The notes: generated by a model from the letters alone, not told the origin. 64,000 nt of DNA from Mediterraneibacter glycyrrhizinilyticus (GCF_015560805.1 NZ_JADMSO010000008.1:62001-126000), one strand, 5' to 3'. Numbered from the stretch's first letter, positions 7,918 to 17,312 are shown. Program-made: numbers and translations.

Positions 7918-9069
7918 ATGGAATATATTTCAAATACATTAGGAAACCTCATACAGCAGACCGCATTTATGAACCTGACCGTCGGAAATCTGATCATGAT
8001 CGCGGTTGCGTGTGTATTCCTATATTTAGCAATCAGACACGGCTTTGAGCCGCTTCTGCTTGTTCCGATCGCATTCGGTATGCTGCTTGTAAATATCTAT
8101 CCGGATATCATGCTTCATGCAGAAGATGCAGCCAATGGAACAGGCGGACTTCTTTATTACTTCTATGTGCTGGATGAGTGGTCGATCCTGCCGTCCTTGA
8201 TTTTTATGGGCGTCGGTGCGATGACTGACTTCGGTCCGCTGATCGCGAACCCGAAGAGTTTCCTTTTGGGAGCGGCAGCACAGTTCGGTATTTTCGCAGC
8301 GTACCTTGGAGCTATGGCTATGGGATTCTCCGACAAAGCTGCAGCAGCAATTTCCATCATCGGTGGAGCAGACGGACCGACCTCCATTTTCCTGGCCGGT
8401 AAATTGTCCCAGACTGCAATTTTAGGACCGATCGCCGTGGCGGCATATTCTTATATGTCACTGGTTCCGATCATCCAGCCGCCGATCATGAAAGCTTTGA
8501 CAACAGAAAAAGAGCGGAAGATCAAAATGGAACAGCTCAGACCGGTTTCCAAATTGGAGAGAATCTTGTTCCCGATCATCGTTACGATCGTTGTCTGCGT
8601 GATCCTTCCTACAACAGCTCCGTTGGTAGGTATGCTGATGCTTGGTAACCTCTTCAAAGAGTGCGGCGTTGTAAGACAGCTGACAGAAACGGCATCCAAT
8701 GCGCTGATGTATATCGTTGTTATCCTGCTCGGAACATCCGTAGGAGCAACGACAAGCGCAGAAGCATTCCTGAATTGGGATACGCTGAAAATCGTATTCC
8801 TCGGACTGGTCGCGTTTGCATTCGGTACTGCTGCAGGTGTGATCTTTGGTAAGATCATGTGCAAGGCAACCGGTGGAAAAGTAAATCCGCTGATCGGATC
8901 CGCAGGTGTATCCGCAGTTCCGATGGCGGCGCGTGTTTCCCAGAAAGTCGGAGCGGAAGCAGATCCTACGAACTTCCTGCTGATGCATGCGATGGGACCG
9001 AACGTAGCCGGTGTAATCGGTACGGCAGTTGCGGCCGGAACATTTATGGCAATTTTCGGTGTGAAATAA
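7918..9069 (+). CDS. oadB: Sodium ion-translocating decarboxylase, beta subunit
   Basis: Integral membrane subunit that decarboxylates carboxybiotin and couples this to Na+ export. The 383 residues contain about nine hydrophobic segments and conserved pump sequences including SIIGGADGPTSIF (around residue 145) and, near the C-terminus, NPLIGSAGVSAVPMAARV and HAMGPNVAGVIG. It lies between the biotin carrier and the pyruvate-type carboxyltransferase. Beta subunits of oxaloacetate, methylmalonyl-CoA and glutaconyl-CoA decarboxylases are too alike to distinguish here; oadB is used as the family name. Confidence 0.9.
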   Translation: MEYISNTLGNLIQQTAFMNLTVGNLIMIAVACVFLYLAIRHGFEPLLLVPIAFGMLLVNIYPDIMLHAEDAANGTGGLLYYFYVLDEWSILPSLIFMGVGAMTDFGPLIANPKSFLLGAAAQFGIFAAYLGAMAMGFSDKAAAAISIIGGADGPTSIFLAGKLSQTAILGPIAVAAYSYMSLVPIIQPPIMKALTTEKERKIKMEQLRPVSKLERILFPIIVTIVVCVILPTTAPLVGMLMLGNLFKECGVVRQLTETASNALMYIVVILLGTSVGATTSAEAFLNWDTLKIVFLGLVAFAFGTAAGVIFGKIMCKATGGKVNPLIGSAGVSAVPMAARVSQKVGAEADPTNFLLMHAMGPNVAGVIGTAVAAGTFMAIFGVK

Positions 9070-9086
9070 TATTGGAGGATTAAGAA

Positions 9087-10502
9087 ATGGCTGAAATGGT
9101 AAAAAAACCAGTGAAGATAACTGAAACGATCCTGCGTGATGCTCATCAGTCTCTGATCGCTACAAGAATGACAACAGAACAGATGATGCCGATCGTAGAG
9201 AAAATGGACAAAGTCGGATACCACGCGGTAGAGTGCTGGGGAGGAGCGACATTTGACGCATCCTTACGTTTCCTGAAAGAAGATCCGTGGGAGAGACTTC
9301 GTAAATTCCGTGATGGATTCAAAAACACAAAACTGCAGATGTTGTTCCGCGGACAGAACATCCTCGGATATCGTCCGTATGCCGATGACGTGGTAGAGTA
9401 TTTCGTACAGAAATCTGTTGCAAACGGAATCGATATCATCCGTATTTTTGACTGTATGAATGATATCCGCAACCTGCAGACAGCAGTTACGGCAGCAAAG
9501 AAAGAAAAAGCACATTCTCAGGTGGCAATGTCCTACACACTCGGCGATGCATATACACTGGAGTACTGGATGGATCTTGCGAAGAGAATCGAGGAAATGG
9601 GCGCTGATTCTATCTGTGTAAAAGATATGGCAGGTCTGCTTTGCCCGTATCAGGCAACAGAACTCGTAACAGCACTGAAAGAAGCGGTTGAGATCCCGAT
9701 CGAGATGCATACACATTATACATCCGGTGTGGCGTCCATGACTTATCTGAAATCCGTAGAGGCAGGCGCAGACATCATTGACACTGCAATGTCTCCGTTC
9801 GCACTGGGCACATCCCAGCCGGCGACAGAGGTTATGGTCGAGACATTCAAAGGAACACCATACGACACCGGATTGGATCAGAAACTTTTGGCAGAGATCG
9901 CAGATTACTTCCGTCCGATCCGTGATGAGGCTCTGGACAGCGGACTGCTCAATCCGAAGAACCTTGGCGTTAATATCAAGACTCTTCTGTATCAGGTTCC
10001 GGGAGGAATGCTCTCTAACCTGACAAGTCAGCTGAAAGAGCAGGGAGCCGAGGATAAATTCTACGAGGTACTGGAAGAAGTGCCGCGCGTAAGAAAAGAC
10101 CTCGGTGAGCCACCGCTTGTTACACCGTCTTCTCAGATCGTCGGAACTCAGGCTGTATTTAACGTGCTGATGGGCGAGCGTTATAAGATGGCGACAAAAG
10201 AGACAAAAGACGTTCTCTCAGGAAAATACGGAAAGACTGCAAAACCGTTTGATCCGGAAGTGCAGAAGAAAGTAATCGGTGAAGATGCCGAGGTGATCAC
10301 GTGCCGTCCGGCAGATTTGATCCCGGATGAGCTGGATACACTGCGTAAAGAGTGTGCACAGTGGGCACAGCAGGATGAAGACGTATTAAGTTACGCTCTC
10401 TTCCCGCAGGTTGCAACAGATTTCTTCAAGTATCGTGAGGCACAGCAGACAAAAGTGGATGCGACAGTGGCTGATACAGAAAATGGATCTTATCCGGTAT
10501 AA
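9087..10502 (+). CDS. Pyruvate/oxaloacetate carboxyltransferase (OadA N-terminal / PycB / 5S type)
   Basis: HMGL-like TIM-barrel carboxyltransferase that exchanges CO2 between carboxybiotin and pyruvate/oxaloacetate. Conserved features are ETILRDAHQSLIATRM at residues 13-28, FRGQNILGYRPY, the metal and biotin-binding KDMAGLL lysine region, and the metal-ligand MHTHYTSG motif. The C-terminal PYC_OADA domain is present (VPGGMLSNL, DLGEPPLVTPSSQIVG). The protein (471 residues) ends without a biotinyl domain, so it must use the separate carrier at 7528. It is the last gene of the operon, followed by a strong terminator. Confidence 0.9.
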   Translation: MAEMVKKPVKITETILRDAHQSLIATRMTTEQMMPIVEKMDKVGYHAVECWGGATFDASLRFLKEDPWERLRKFRDGFKNTKLQMLFRGQNILGYRPYADDVVEYFVQKSVANGIDIIRIFDCMNDIRNLQTAVTAAKKEKAHSQVAMSYTLGDAYTLEYWMDLAKRIEEMGADSICVKDMAGLLCPYQATELVTALKEAVEIPIEMHTHYTSGVASMTYLKSVEAGADIIDTAMSPFALGTSQPATEVMVETFKGTPYDTGLDQKLLAEIADYFRPIRDEALDSGLLNPKNLGVNIKTLLYQVPGGMLSNLTSQLKEQGAEDKFYEVLEEVPRVRKDLGEPPLVTPSSQIVGTQAVFNVLMGERYKMATKETKDVLSGKYGKTAKPFDPEVQKKVIGEDAEVITCRPADLIPDELDTLRKECAQWAQQDEDVLSYALFPQVATDFFKYREAQQTKVDATVADTENGSYPV

Positions 10503-10528
10503 GCAAAGTGCTTTTCCGGCAATATAAT

Positions 10529-10578
10529 AACAGACCGGGATTTGTTTCGGATAGCCGAGACAGATCCCGGTCTGTTTT
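10529..10578 (+). terminator. Terminator of the decarboxylase operon
   Basis: A perfect 13 bp stem (10529-10541 with 10564-10576) with a small inner hairpin in the loop ends in TTTT. The arms are AACAGACCGGGAT and its complement. Confidence 0.85.
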
Positions 10579-10599
10579 AGAAAGAGGAGGTTGAAGCAG

Positions 10600-12402
10600 A
10601 TGACGGTACAGGAGCGGATCGCTAAGCTGCGAGAGCGGATGGACGCTTACGGGATCGATATTTATATTGTTCCGACAGCAGATTATCATCAAAGTGAATA
10701 TGTAGGGGATTTTTTTAAATGCCGCGAATATATGACCGGATTTACAGGATCGGCAGGAACGGCGGTTTTTACAAAGAAAGCGGCTTATTTGTGGACGGAC
10801 GGCAGATATTTCATTCAGGCGGTAAAAGAGTTGGAGGAAAGCGGGATCATGCTGCAGAAATCCGGAGAACCGGGCGTGCCGGGAATCGGAGAATGGCTGG
10901 AAGCGGAAATACAGAAAATGGAACATGCTCCGAGGATTGGATTTGACGGCAGGACGGTCAGTATTGCGGCGGGAAAGCGTTACGAAGAAATCGCGGGACG
11001 TATGAGTGGTCGTATTTGTTTGGAGAAAGATCTGGTTGGAGAAATCTGGGATGACAGACCGGATCTTCCGTCAGAACCGGCGTTTTCGCTGGAGTTGTGC
11101 TATGCGGGAGAATCGACTGCGTCGAAGCTGGAACGCCTGCGCACAGAGATGCAGAAGTCAGGCGCGGCATATTGTGTGATCACGGGGCTGGATGATATCG
11201 GATGGCTCTTAAACATGAGGGGGCGGGACGTTGCGTATTGTCCGCTGATCTTATCCTATGCAGTGATCGGAATGGATAACATGGAACTTTATGCGGATGC
11301 AGATAAATTTGACGATACCGTGAAAGGGAAGTTTGCAAAGGATCATATCGAATTACATTCGTATGCGGCTATTCAAGAAAGAATGCGGAAATTCCAGCCG
11401 GGAGAGACCATTCTTTTGGATCCGGAGCAGATGAATTATGCATTGTACAGAAGCATTCCGGAGGATGTAAAGAAGTTGGAGGCTGAAAATCCGGTGATCC
11501 GGATGAAAGCCTTGAAAAATGAAACAGAGATTGCAAATATCCGGAAAGCGCATTTAAAAGATGGGATCGCCTGCACCAAATTTATGTACTGGCTGAAAAC
11601 AAAGATAGGGACCGAGACGATCACTGAGATTCAGGCATCCGAAAAACTGGAAGAATTTCGCGCGGAACAAGAGCATTTTATCGGACCGAGTTTTGCACCC
11701 ATCTGCGCTTACAAGGAGCATGCGGCGATCGTTCATTATTCTGCGTCGTCTAAGACCGATGCGGAGTTAAAAAAGGAGGGGATGATCCTCTGCGATACCG
11801 GCGGTCATTATATGGAGGGATCGACGGATATTACAAGGACGATCGTGCTCGGAAATGTGACGGAGGAGGAAAAAAAGCATTTTACAACGGTACTGTGCAG
11901 TATGCTGAATCTGGCGGATGCGAGATTTCTCTATGGGTGTACCGGGATGAGTCTGGATTATGCGGCAAGAGAACCGTTCTGGAGGCAGCATCTGAACTTC
12001 AATCACGGAACCGGTCACGGAGTCGGTTATCTTGGAAATATTCATGAGCCGCCGGCACGGTTTTTCTGGAAAATGCCGATGGGAACATGCACGATCCCTG
12101 CATTGGAACCGGGGATGGTCATTACCGATGAACCGGGGATCTATATCGAAAACTCGCACGGGATCCGCACGGAAAATGAGCTGCTTGTTGTAAAAGATAC
12201 GGAAAATGAATATGGACAATTTCTCCGGTTTGAAACGTTGACGTTTGTCCCGATCGATCTGGACGCGGTGGATCCGGAACAGATGACGGATCGGGAGAGA
12301 AGACTTCTGAATGCATATCATACGCAGGTGTGGGAAAAAATCTCTTCGTATCTTGGAGAAGAAGAGCGGGAATGGCTGAAAAGATATACGAGGGAAATAT
12401 AG
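10600..12402 (+). CDS. Xaa-Pro aminopeptidase (M24B family)
   Basis: Cytosolic metallopeptidase that removes an N-terminal residue preceding proline. The 600 residues have the three-part layout of the eukaryotic-like aminopeptidase P1 group: two creatinase N-like domains followed by a pita-bread catalytic domain. Metal ligands are recognisable in CDTGGHYMEGSTDITRT (two Asp), GTGHGVG (His), DEPGIYIE (Glu) and RTENELLV (Glu). The ATG at 10600 lies 9 bases after AGAGGAGG; a TTG at 10591 is too close to this SD. It follows the decarboxylase terminator and is probably transcribed alone. Confidence 0.9.
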   Translation: MTVQERIAKLRERMDAYGIDIYIVPTADYHQSEYVGDFFKCREYMTGFTGSAGTAVFTKKAAYLWTDGRYFIQAVKELEESGIMLQKSGEPGVPGIGEWLEAEIQKMEHAPRIGFDGRTVSIAAGKRYEEIAGRMSGRICLEKDLVGEIWDDRPDLPSEPAFSLELCYAGESTASKLERLRTEMQKSGAAYCVITGLDDIGWLLNMRGRDVAYCPLILSYAVIGMDNMELYADADKFDDTVKGKFAKDHIELHSYAAIQERMRKFQPGETILLDPEQMNYALYRSIPEDVKKLEAENPVIRMKALKNETEIANIRKAHLKDGIACTKFMYWLKTKIGTETITEIQASEKLEEFRAEQEHFIGPSFAPICAYKEHAAIVHYSASSKTDAELKKEGMILCDTGGHYMEGSTDITRTIVLGNVTEEEKKHFTTVLCSMLNLADARFLYGCTGMSLDYAAREPFWRQHLNFNHGTGHGVGYLGNIHEPPARFFWKMPMGTCTIPALEPGMVITDEPGIYIENSHGIRTENELLVVKDTENEYGQFLRFETLTFVPIDLDAVDPEQMTDRERRLLNAYHTQVWEKISSYLGEEEREWLKRYTREI

Positions 12403-12407
12403 GCATC

Positions 12408-12436
12408 TTGCAATGCAGACGTTCGTATTGTATAAT
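12408..12436 (+). promoter_or_regulatory. Sigma-A type promoter before the RpiR regulator
   Basis: TTGCAA (12408-12413) and TATAAT (12431-12436) are separated by 17 bases, just after the peptidase stop codon. Confidence 0.7.
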
Positions 12437-12471
12437 CTATCAGGAAATGATCAGAAAAAGAGGGCGTAAAT

Positions 12472-13368
12472 TTGAACGAGAATAGCACAAATGAATTGCT
12501 TGGCAGAATGGAGGAACGACGTTCCCAGATGAGTAAAGGACAGAAACGGCTGGCGGATTATGTGTCCAAGAATTATGACAAAGCCGTGTTTCTGACCGCT
12601 GCGAAACTTGGTGAAGTCGTCGGCGTCAGTGAGTCGACGGTTGTCCGCTTTGCCACGCAGCTTGGTTATAAAGGATATCCGGGATTTCAGAAAGCATTGG
12701 AAGAACTGGTGCGCAACAAGTTGAATTCGATCCAGCGGATGGAAGTGACTTACGGGCGGATCAGTCAGTCGGAGATCATCGAGGCGGTACTGCATTCGGA
12801 TATTGAGAAGATCAAACTGACATTGGAAGCGATCGACCAGAAAGCGTTTGACCTTGCGATCGACACATTGTTAAATGCGAAACGGGTTTATGTGATCGGA
12901 ATCAGAAGCTGTGCGCCGTTGGCTTCCTTTTTGAGCTTTTATCTGAATCTGGTATGTGAAAATGTCACGTTGGTCAATACGAACAGTTCCAGTGAGATTT
13001 TTGAACAATTGATCCGGATCAATGAAGAAGATGTGATCGTCGGGATCAGTTTTCCGCGTTACTCGATGCGTACACTGAAAGCATTGGAATTTGCAAGCAA
13101 CCGGAAAGCAAAAGTGATCACACTGACGGACAGCGTCCATTCTCCGATGAATCTTTATTCATCCTGTAATCTGATCGCGAGAAGCGATATGGCGTCGATC
13201 GTGGATTCTCTTGTGGCTCCGCTCAGTGTGATCAATGCGCTTGTCGTAGCGCTCTGCATGAAGAAACAGCGGGAAGTTGTGACGACGTTGGAAACGTTGG
13301 AGAAGATCTGGGGAGAATATCAGGTTTACAGCAACGACGAGTTAAATCAGGTCAATACGATGGACTGA
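12472..13368 (+). CDS. MurR/RpiR-family transcriptional regulator
   Basis: DNA-binding regulator with an N-terminal RpiR helix-turn-helix (about residues 5-80, motif VGVSESTVVRFATQLGYKGY) and a C-terminal SIS domain (about residues 125-260) that binds phosphosugars, containing VYVIGIRSCAPLASFLSFYL. The 298-residue length is normal for the family. The start appears to be TTG at 12472, matching the full N-terminal helix; the next in-frame ATG would remove about 10 residues. No sugar catabolic gene is adjacent, so the ligand and targets are unknown. Confidence 0.88.
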   Translation: MNENSTNELLGRMEERRSQMSKGQKRLADYVSKNYDKAVFLTAAKLGEVVGVSESTVVRFATQLGYKGYPGFQKALEELVRNKLNSIQRMEVTYGRISQSEIIEAVLHSDIEKIKLTLEAIDQKAFDLAIDTLLNAKRVYVIGIRSCAPLASFLSFYLNLVCENVTLVNTNSSSEIFEQLIRINEEDVIVGISFPRYSMRTLKALEFASNRKAKVITLTDSVHSPMNLYSSCNLIARSDMASIVDSLVAPLSVINALVVALCMKKQREVVTTLETLEKIWGEYQVYSNDELNQVNTMD

Positions 13369-13392
13369 AAGCAGAAAGAAAATGGAGAAGAT

Positions 13393-14628
13393 ATGAAGAA
13401 AGTACTTGTGATAGGCGGCGGCGCGGCCGGAATGATGGCAGCGGTGTTTGCCGCGAGAGGCGGACGGGAAGTTCATGTATTTGAAAAAAATGAAAAATTG
13501 GGAAAGAAATTATTCATTACCGGAAAAGGCAGATGCAATATTACGAATGCCGGGGATATGGACACATTGTTTTCTTCTGTGATCAGCAATCCGAAATTTC
13601 TTTACAGCGCGTTTTATGGATTTACCAACGAGCAGACGATCGCATTTTTTGAGGAACTGGGAGTCCCGGTGAAGATCGAACGGGGAAACCGCGTCTTTCC
13701 GGTCTCGGATCATTCCTCGGATGTGATCGGAGCGCTTAGCCGGGAAATGAACCGCCTGGGCGTGGAAGTGCATCTACATGCCGAGGTAGAGAAGATCCTG
13801 ACGGATCGGGAAGATCCGGAACGGATAAGAGGGGTCCGGCTGAAGAACGGAAAAGAAGTTGCAGGAGACGCCTGCATCGTTGCAACCGGAGGAGTTTCTT
13901 ATCCGTCCACCGGATCCACCGGGGACGGTCTGCGGTTTGCGGAGGAACTGGGACTGAAAGTGACGGAATTGTTCCCCGCCCTTGTGCCGATGGAAGTGAA
14001 AGAATGGTATGCAAAGGAACTGCAGGGACTTTCTCTGCGAAATGTGACTGCGGCGATTTACGACGGGAAGAAAAAGCTGTATGAGGAATTTGGCGAGATG
14101 CTCTTTACTCATTACGGCGTCAGCGGACCGATCATCATCAGCGCCAGCAGTTCTGTCGGAAAGAAATTAAAAGAAAAAGAACTGCGGCTGTGTATCGACT
14201 TAAAACCGGCGCTTTCACAGGAACAGCTGGATCAAAGAATACTGCGGGATTTTGAGGAGAATCGAAACAAGCAGTTTAAAAATTCGGTGGACCGCCTGTT
14301 TCCGGCAAAATTAAAACCGATCATGATCGAGCTTTCCGGTATCTCTGCAGAGAAGAAAGTAAATGAGATCTCAAAGGAAGAGCGGATCCGCTTTGTGAAA
14401 TTGATCAAAGAATTTCCGATGACGCTGACAGGACTTCGCAGCTATAAAGAGGCCATCATTACGAAAGGCGGCGTCAGCGTGAAAGAGATCGATCCGGGAA
14501 CGATGGAATCAAAAAAAATAAAGGGACTGTATTTTATCGGCGAGGTGCTGGATCTGGATGCGCTGACCGGAGGGTTTAACCTCCAGATCGCATGGTCCAC
14601 GGCAGCGGCGGCAGGCAATGCCGTGTAG
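13393..14628 (+). CDS. HI0933/YhiN-family FAD-dependent flavoprotein
   Basis: NAD(P)/FAD-dependent oxidoreductase of the HI0933 family. The N-terminus has a Rossmann dinucleotide motif VIGGGAAGMMAA (residues 6-17), followed by the family block GKKLFITGKGRCNITN and, near the C-terminus, GLYFIGEVLDLDALTGGFN, which completes the FAD site. Length is 411 residues. Members of this family are sometimes named BaiN from work on bile acid reduction, but no other bai gene is near and the link to cmk-ispH-rpsA downstream is typical of housekeeping context. The substrate is unknown. Confidence 0.87.
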   Translation: MKKVLVIGGGAAGMMAAVFAARGGREVHVFEKNEKLGKKLFITGKGRCNITNAGDMDTLFSSVISNPKFLYSAFYGFTNEQTIAFFEELGVPVKIERGNRVFPVSDHSSDVIGALSREMNRLGVEVHLHAEVEKILTDREDPERIRGVRLKNGKEVAGDACIVATGGVSYPSTGSTGDGLRFAEELGLKVTELFPALVPMEVKEWYAKELQGLSLRNVTAAIYDGKKKLYEEFGEMLFTHYGVSGPIIISASSSVGKKLKEKELRLCIDLKPALSQEQLDQRILRDFEENRNKQFKNSVDRLFPAKLKPIMIELSGISAEKKVNEISKEERIRFVKLIKEFPMTLTGLRSYKEAIITKGGVSVKEIDPGTMESKKIKGLYFIGEVLDLDALTGGFNLQIAWSTAAAAGNAV

Positions 14629-14728
14629 GTCAAAAGCAGGAGCGGACGCTGCCGGAAAAGAGGACGTCCGGCTAAAGGCGCTGTGGGAAGAGCACAGAGT
14701 TTAAAACATAAAAAGAAAGGGCAGAGCA

Positions 14729-15388
14729 ATGGGATATAATGTGGCGATAGACGGACCGGCAGGAGCCGGGAAAAGTACGATTGCAAAATTAGTGGCAAAA
14801 GAAAAAGGATATATTTATGTGGACACCGGCGCGATGTACCGCGCTTTGGCGATCCATTTTCTGAAAAAGAATATTTCCGCGGAAAATGTGGAGCAGATCG
14901 TTTTGGCATGTGCAGACGCAGATGTTACGATCGCCTATGAAGACGGCGTACAGCAGGTGTATTTAAACGGAGAGAACGTGACCGGAAGACTCCGTGGGGA
15001 AGAGGTCGGCAATATGGCTTCCAGAACGTCATCCATCCCGCAGGTACGGGAAAAACTGCTGGAGCTTCAGAGAGGGCTTGCAAGAGAGCAGGACGTGATC
15101 ATGGACGGAAGAGATATCGGAACGAATATCCTGCCGGATGCGGACGTAAAGATTTATCTGACGGCAAGCGTTGATACAAGAGCAAAGCGCCGTTTTGACG
15201 AACTGAAAGAAAAAGGACAGGACTGCGATTTTGAAGCGATCAAAGAGGATATCAAAGAACGGGATGCGCGGGATATGAACCGGGAGATCGCACCGCTGAA
15301 AAAAGCGGAAGATGCCATCCTTGTGGACAGTTCCGAGATGACGATCGATCAGGTCGTGGAGACGATCTGCGGTTACTGCCGGGCATAA
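14729..15388 (+). CDS. cmk: (d)CMP kinase
   Basis: Cytidylate kinase phosphorylates CMP and dCMP with ATP in pyrimidine salvage. The 219 residues contain the P-loop DGPAGAGKST at residues 7-16, the CMP-binding segment DTGAMYRALA, the DGRDIGT motif near residue 128 and the arginine-rich RDARDMNRE lid region. It heads a cmk-ispH-rpsA cluster, a common Clostridia arrangement. The 100 bp before it contain two small hairpins without T-runs and no gene. Confidence 0.93.
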   Translation: MGYNVAIDGPAGAGKSTIAKLVAKEKGYIYVDTGAMYRALAIHFLKKNISAENVEQIVLACADADVTIAYEDGVQQVYLNGENVTGRLRGEEVGNMASRTSSIPQVREKLLELQRGLAREQDVIMDGRDIGTNILPDADVKIYLTASVDTRAKRRFDELKEKGQDCDFEAIKEDIKERDARDMNREIAPLKKAEDAILVDSSEMTIDQVVETICGYCRA

Positions 15389-15400
15389 GGAGGAGCAGGG

Positions 15401-16255
15401 ATGAAAGTGATCACAGCAAAAACGGCAGGATTTTGTTTTGGAGTGGAGCGGGCCGTCAATACGGTGTATGAGCAGATCGAAGCTCACAAGGGGGAGGCAA
15501 TCTACACTTACGGACCGATCATCCATAATGATGAAGTGATCAAAGATCTGGAAAAGAAAGGTGTGACGGTGCTGCGAACAGAAGAAGAACTGGAGCATCT
15601 GGATGCAGGCGTCGTGATCATCCGCTCCCACGGAGTAGAGAAAAGGATCTATGAGAAGCTGAATGAAAAAGGGATCACGATCGTAGATGCGACCTGTCCG
15701 TTTGTGAAAAAGATCCATCAGATCGTAGAGAAAGAAAGTGCGCTCGGGCACGAGATCGTTATCATCGGAAATCCGGCTCATCCGGAGGTACAGGGAATCC
15801 GCGGATGGGCGGGAGCGCATGTGAGCGTTGTGCAGAATAAAGAAGAGGCAGATAAATTTTCGGCGGAAGGCGGGGCGAAAGTCTGCGTCGTATCTCAAAC
15901 GACATTTAATTACAATAAATTTAAAGATTTAGTTGAAATTATTAGCGAAAAGAGTTATGATATAAATGTTTTAAATACAATCTGCAATGCGACTAAGGAG
16001 CGTCAGGCTGAAGCCCGGGAGATTGCAGAGAGTGTGGATGCGATGATTGTGATTGGTGACAAACAAAGTTCCAACACTCAGAAGTTATTTGAAATATGTG
16101 CGAAAGCATGCAACGATACGTACTACATACAGACACTTGACGATTTGAATGTGAATCAATTAGGGTCAGTGGAAACAGTAGGTATTACAGCAGGGGCATC
16201 CACGCCCAACAATATAATTGAGGAGGTTCAAAATAATGTCAGAATTATCTTTTGA
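15401..16255 (+). CDS. ispH: 4-hydroxy-3-methylbut-2-enyl diphosphate reductase
   Basis: Iron-sulfur enzyme of the last MEP-pathway step, giving IPP and DMAPP. Conserved cysteines of the cluster are visible in AGFCFGVERAV (Cys13), DATCPFVKK and NTICNATKERQ. Other family blocks are YGPIIHN, IRSHGV and GITAGASTPNNIIEEV. The 284-residue length is normal. It ends in a 20-base out-of-frame overlap with rpsA, and the SD for rpsA lies inside it. The 3' part (from about 15890) is visibly richer in A and T and uses ATT/TTA codons, unlike the GC-richer first half. Confidence 0.94.
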   Translation: MKVITAKTAGFCFGVERAVNTVYEQIEAHKGEAIYTYGPIIHNDEVIKDLEKKGVTVLRTEEELEHLDAGVVIIRSHGVEKRIYEKLNEKGITIVDATCPFVKKIHQIVEKESALGHEIVIIGNPAHPEVQGIRGWAGAHVSVVQNKEEADKFSAEGGAKVCVVSQTTFNYNKFKDLVEIISEKSYDINVLNTICNATKERQAEAREIAESVDAMIVIGDKQSSNTQKLFEICAKACNDTYYIQTLDDLNVNQLGSVETVGITAGASTPNNIIEEVQNNVRIIF

Positions 16256-17312
16256 ACAGATGTTAGACGAGTCATTCAAAACAATTCATAATGGAGAGGT
16301 TGTAGAAGGTACCGTTATTGATGTGAAACCAGATGAGATCATTCTCAATATCGGATATAAAGCAGATGGAATCATTACAAAGAACGAGTATTCCAATGAT
16401 CAGTCCATCGACCTGACAACTGTGGTTGCCGTAGGCGACAAGATGACTGTAAAAGTATTGAAAGTCAACGACGGAGAGGGACAGGTTCTCTTAACATACA
16501 AGAGACTGGCAGCAGAAAAAGGCAACGAAAGACTTCGCGAAGCATTCGAGAACAAAGAAGTGCTGAAAGCAACAGTCACACAGATCCTTGGCGGCGGACT
16601 TTCCGCAGAAGTAGAGGGCGCGAGAGTATTTATTCCGGCAAGCCTCGTTTCTGATTCTTATGAGAAAGACTTGAGTAAATATGACGGACAGGAGATTGAA
16701 TTCGTGATCAGCGAGTTCAATCCGAGAAGAAACCGTGTGATCGGTGACAGAAGACAGCTTCTTGTTGCTGAGAGAGCTGAAAAGCAGAAAGAACTGTTTG
16801 CAAGACTGCAGATCGGAGATACGATCGAGGGCGTTGTGAAGAATGTAACAGATTTCGGTGCGTTCATCGATCTGGGCGGAGTAGACGGACTGCTTCACAT
16901 TTCCGAGATGTCATGGGGACGTGTTGAAAACCCGAAAAAAGTATTCCAGGTTGGCGACACAGTGAAAGTTCTTGTAAAAGACATCAACGATACAAAGGTT
17001 GCACTGAGCCTGAAGTTCCCGGAGACAAATCCGTGGGCAAATGCAGCGGAAGATTTTGCGGTAGGTTCTGTGATCACAGGAAAAGTTGCTCGTATGACTG
17101 ATTTCGGTGCTTTTGTTGAACTTGCACCGGGAGTAGACGCACTGCTTCATGTTTCCCAGATTTCCAGAGCTCATGTTGAGAAACCGTCTGATGTTCTTTC
17201 TATCGGACAGGAGATCACAGCAAAGATCGTAGATCTGAACGAAGCAGAGAAGAAGATCAGCCTGAGCATGAAAGCGCTTGAAACAGCAGAGGCAGATCAG
17301 GACGAAGAGTAA
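16236..17312 (+). CDS. rpsA: 30S ribosomal protein S1 homologue (four S1 domains)
   Basis: RNA-binding S1 protein that helps mRNA engagement on the 30S subunit. The 358 residues hold four S1/OB repeats; the last two show the classical NVTDFGAFIDLGGVDGLLHI and MTDFGAFVELAPGVDALLHV patterns. The acidic C-terminus ends the protein. The ATG at 16236 follows AGGAGG within the end of ispH. In some clostridia ispH and rpsA are one fused gene; here they are separate, overlapping frames. A terminator follows at 17327. Confidence 0.92.
   Translation: MSELSFEQMLDESFKTIHNGEVVEGTVIDVKPDEIILNIGYKADGIITKNEYSNDQSIDLTTVVAVGDKMTVKVLKVNDGEGQVLLTYKRLAAEKGNERLREAFENKEVLKATVTQILGGGLSAEVEGARVFIPASLVSDSYEKDLSKYDGQEIEFVISEFNPRRNRVIGDRRQLLVAERAEKQKELFARLQIGDTIEGVVKNVTDFGAFIDLGGVDGLLHISEMSWGRVENPKKVFQVGDTVKVLVKDINDTKVALSLKFPETNPWANAAEDFAVGSVITGKVARMTDFGAFVELAPGVDALLHVSQISRAHVEKPSDVLSIGQEITAKIVDLNEAEKKISLSMKALETAEADQDEE

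Noticed and set aside
13393-14628. BaiN (bile acid flavin reductase) identity for the HI0933 flavoprotein
   Set aside because: The family is widespread and the neighbours are housekeeping genes; no bai operon gene is present.
14629-14728. Two small hairpins before cmk as a possible riboswitch
   Set aside because: They are short (5-6 bp), lack a T-run and show no known aptamer motif.
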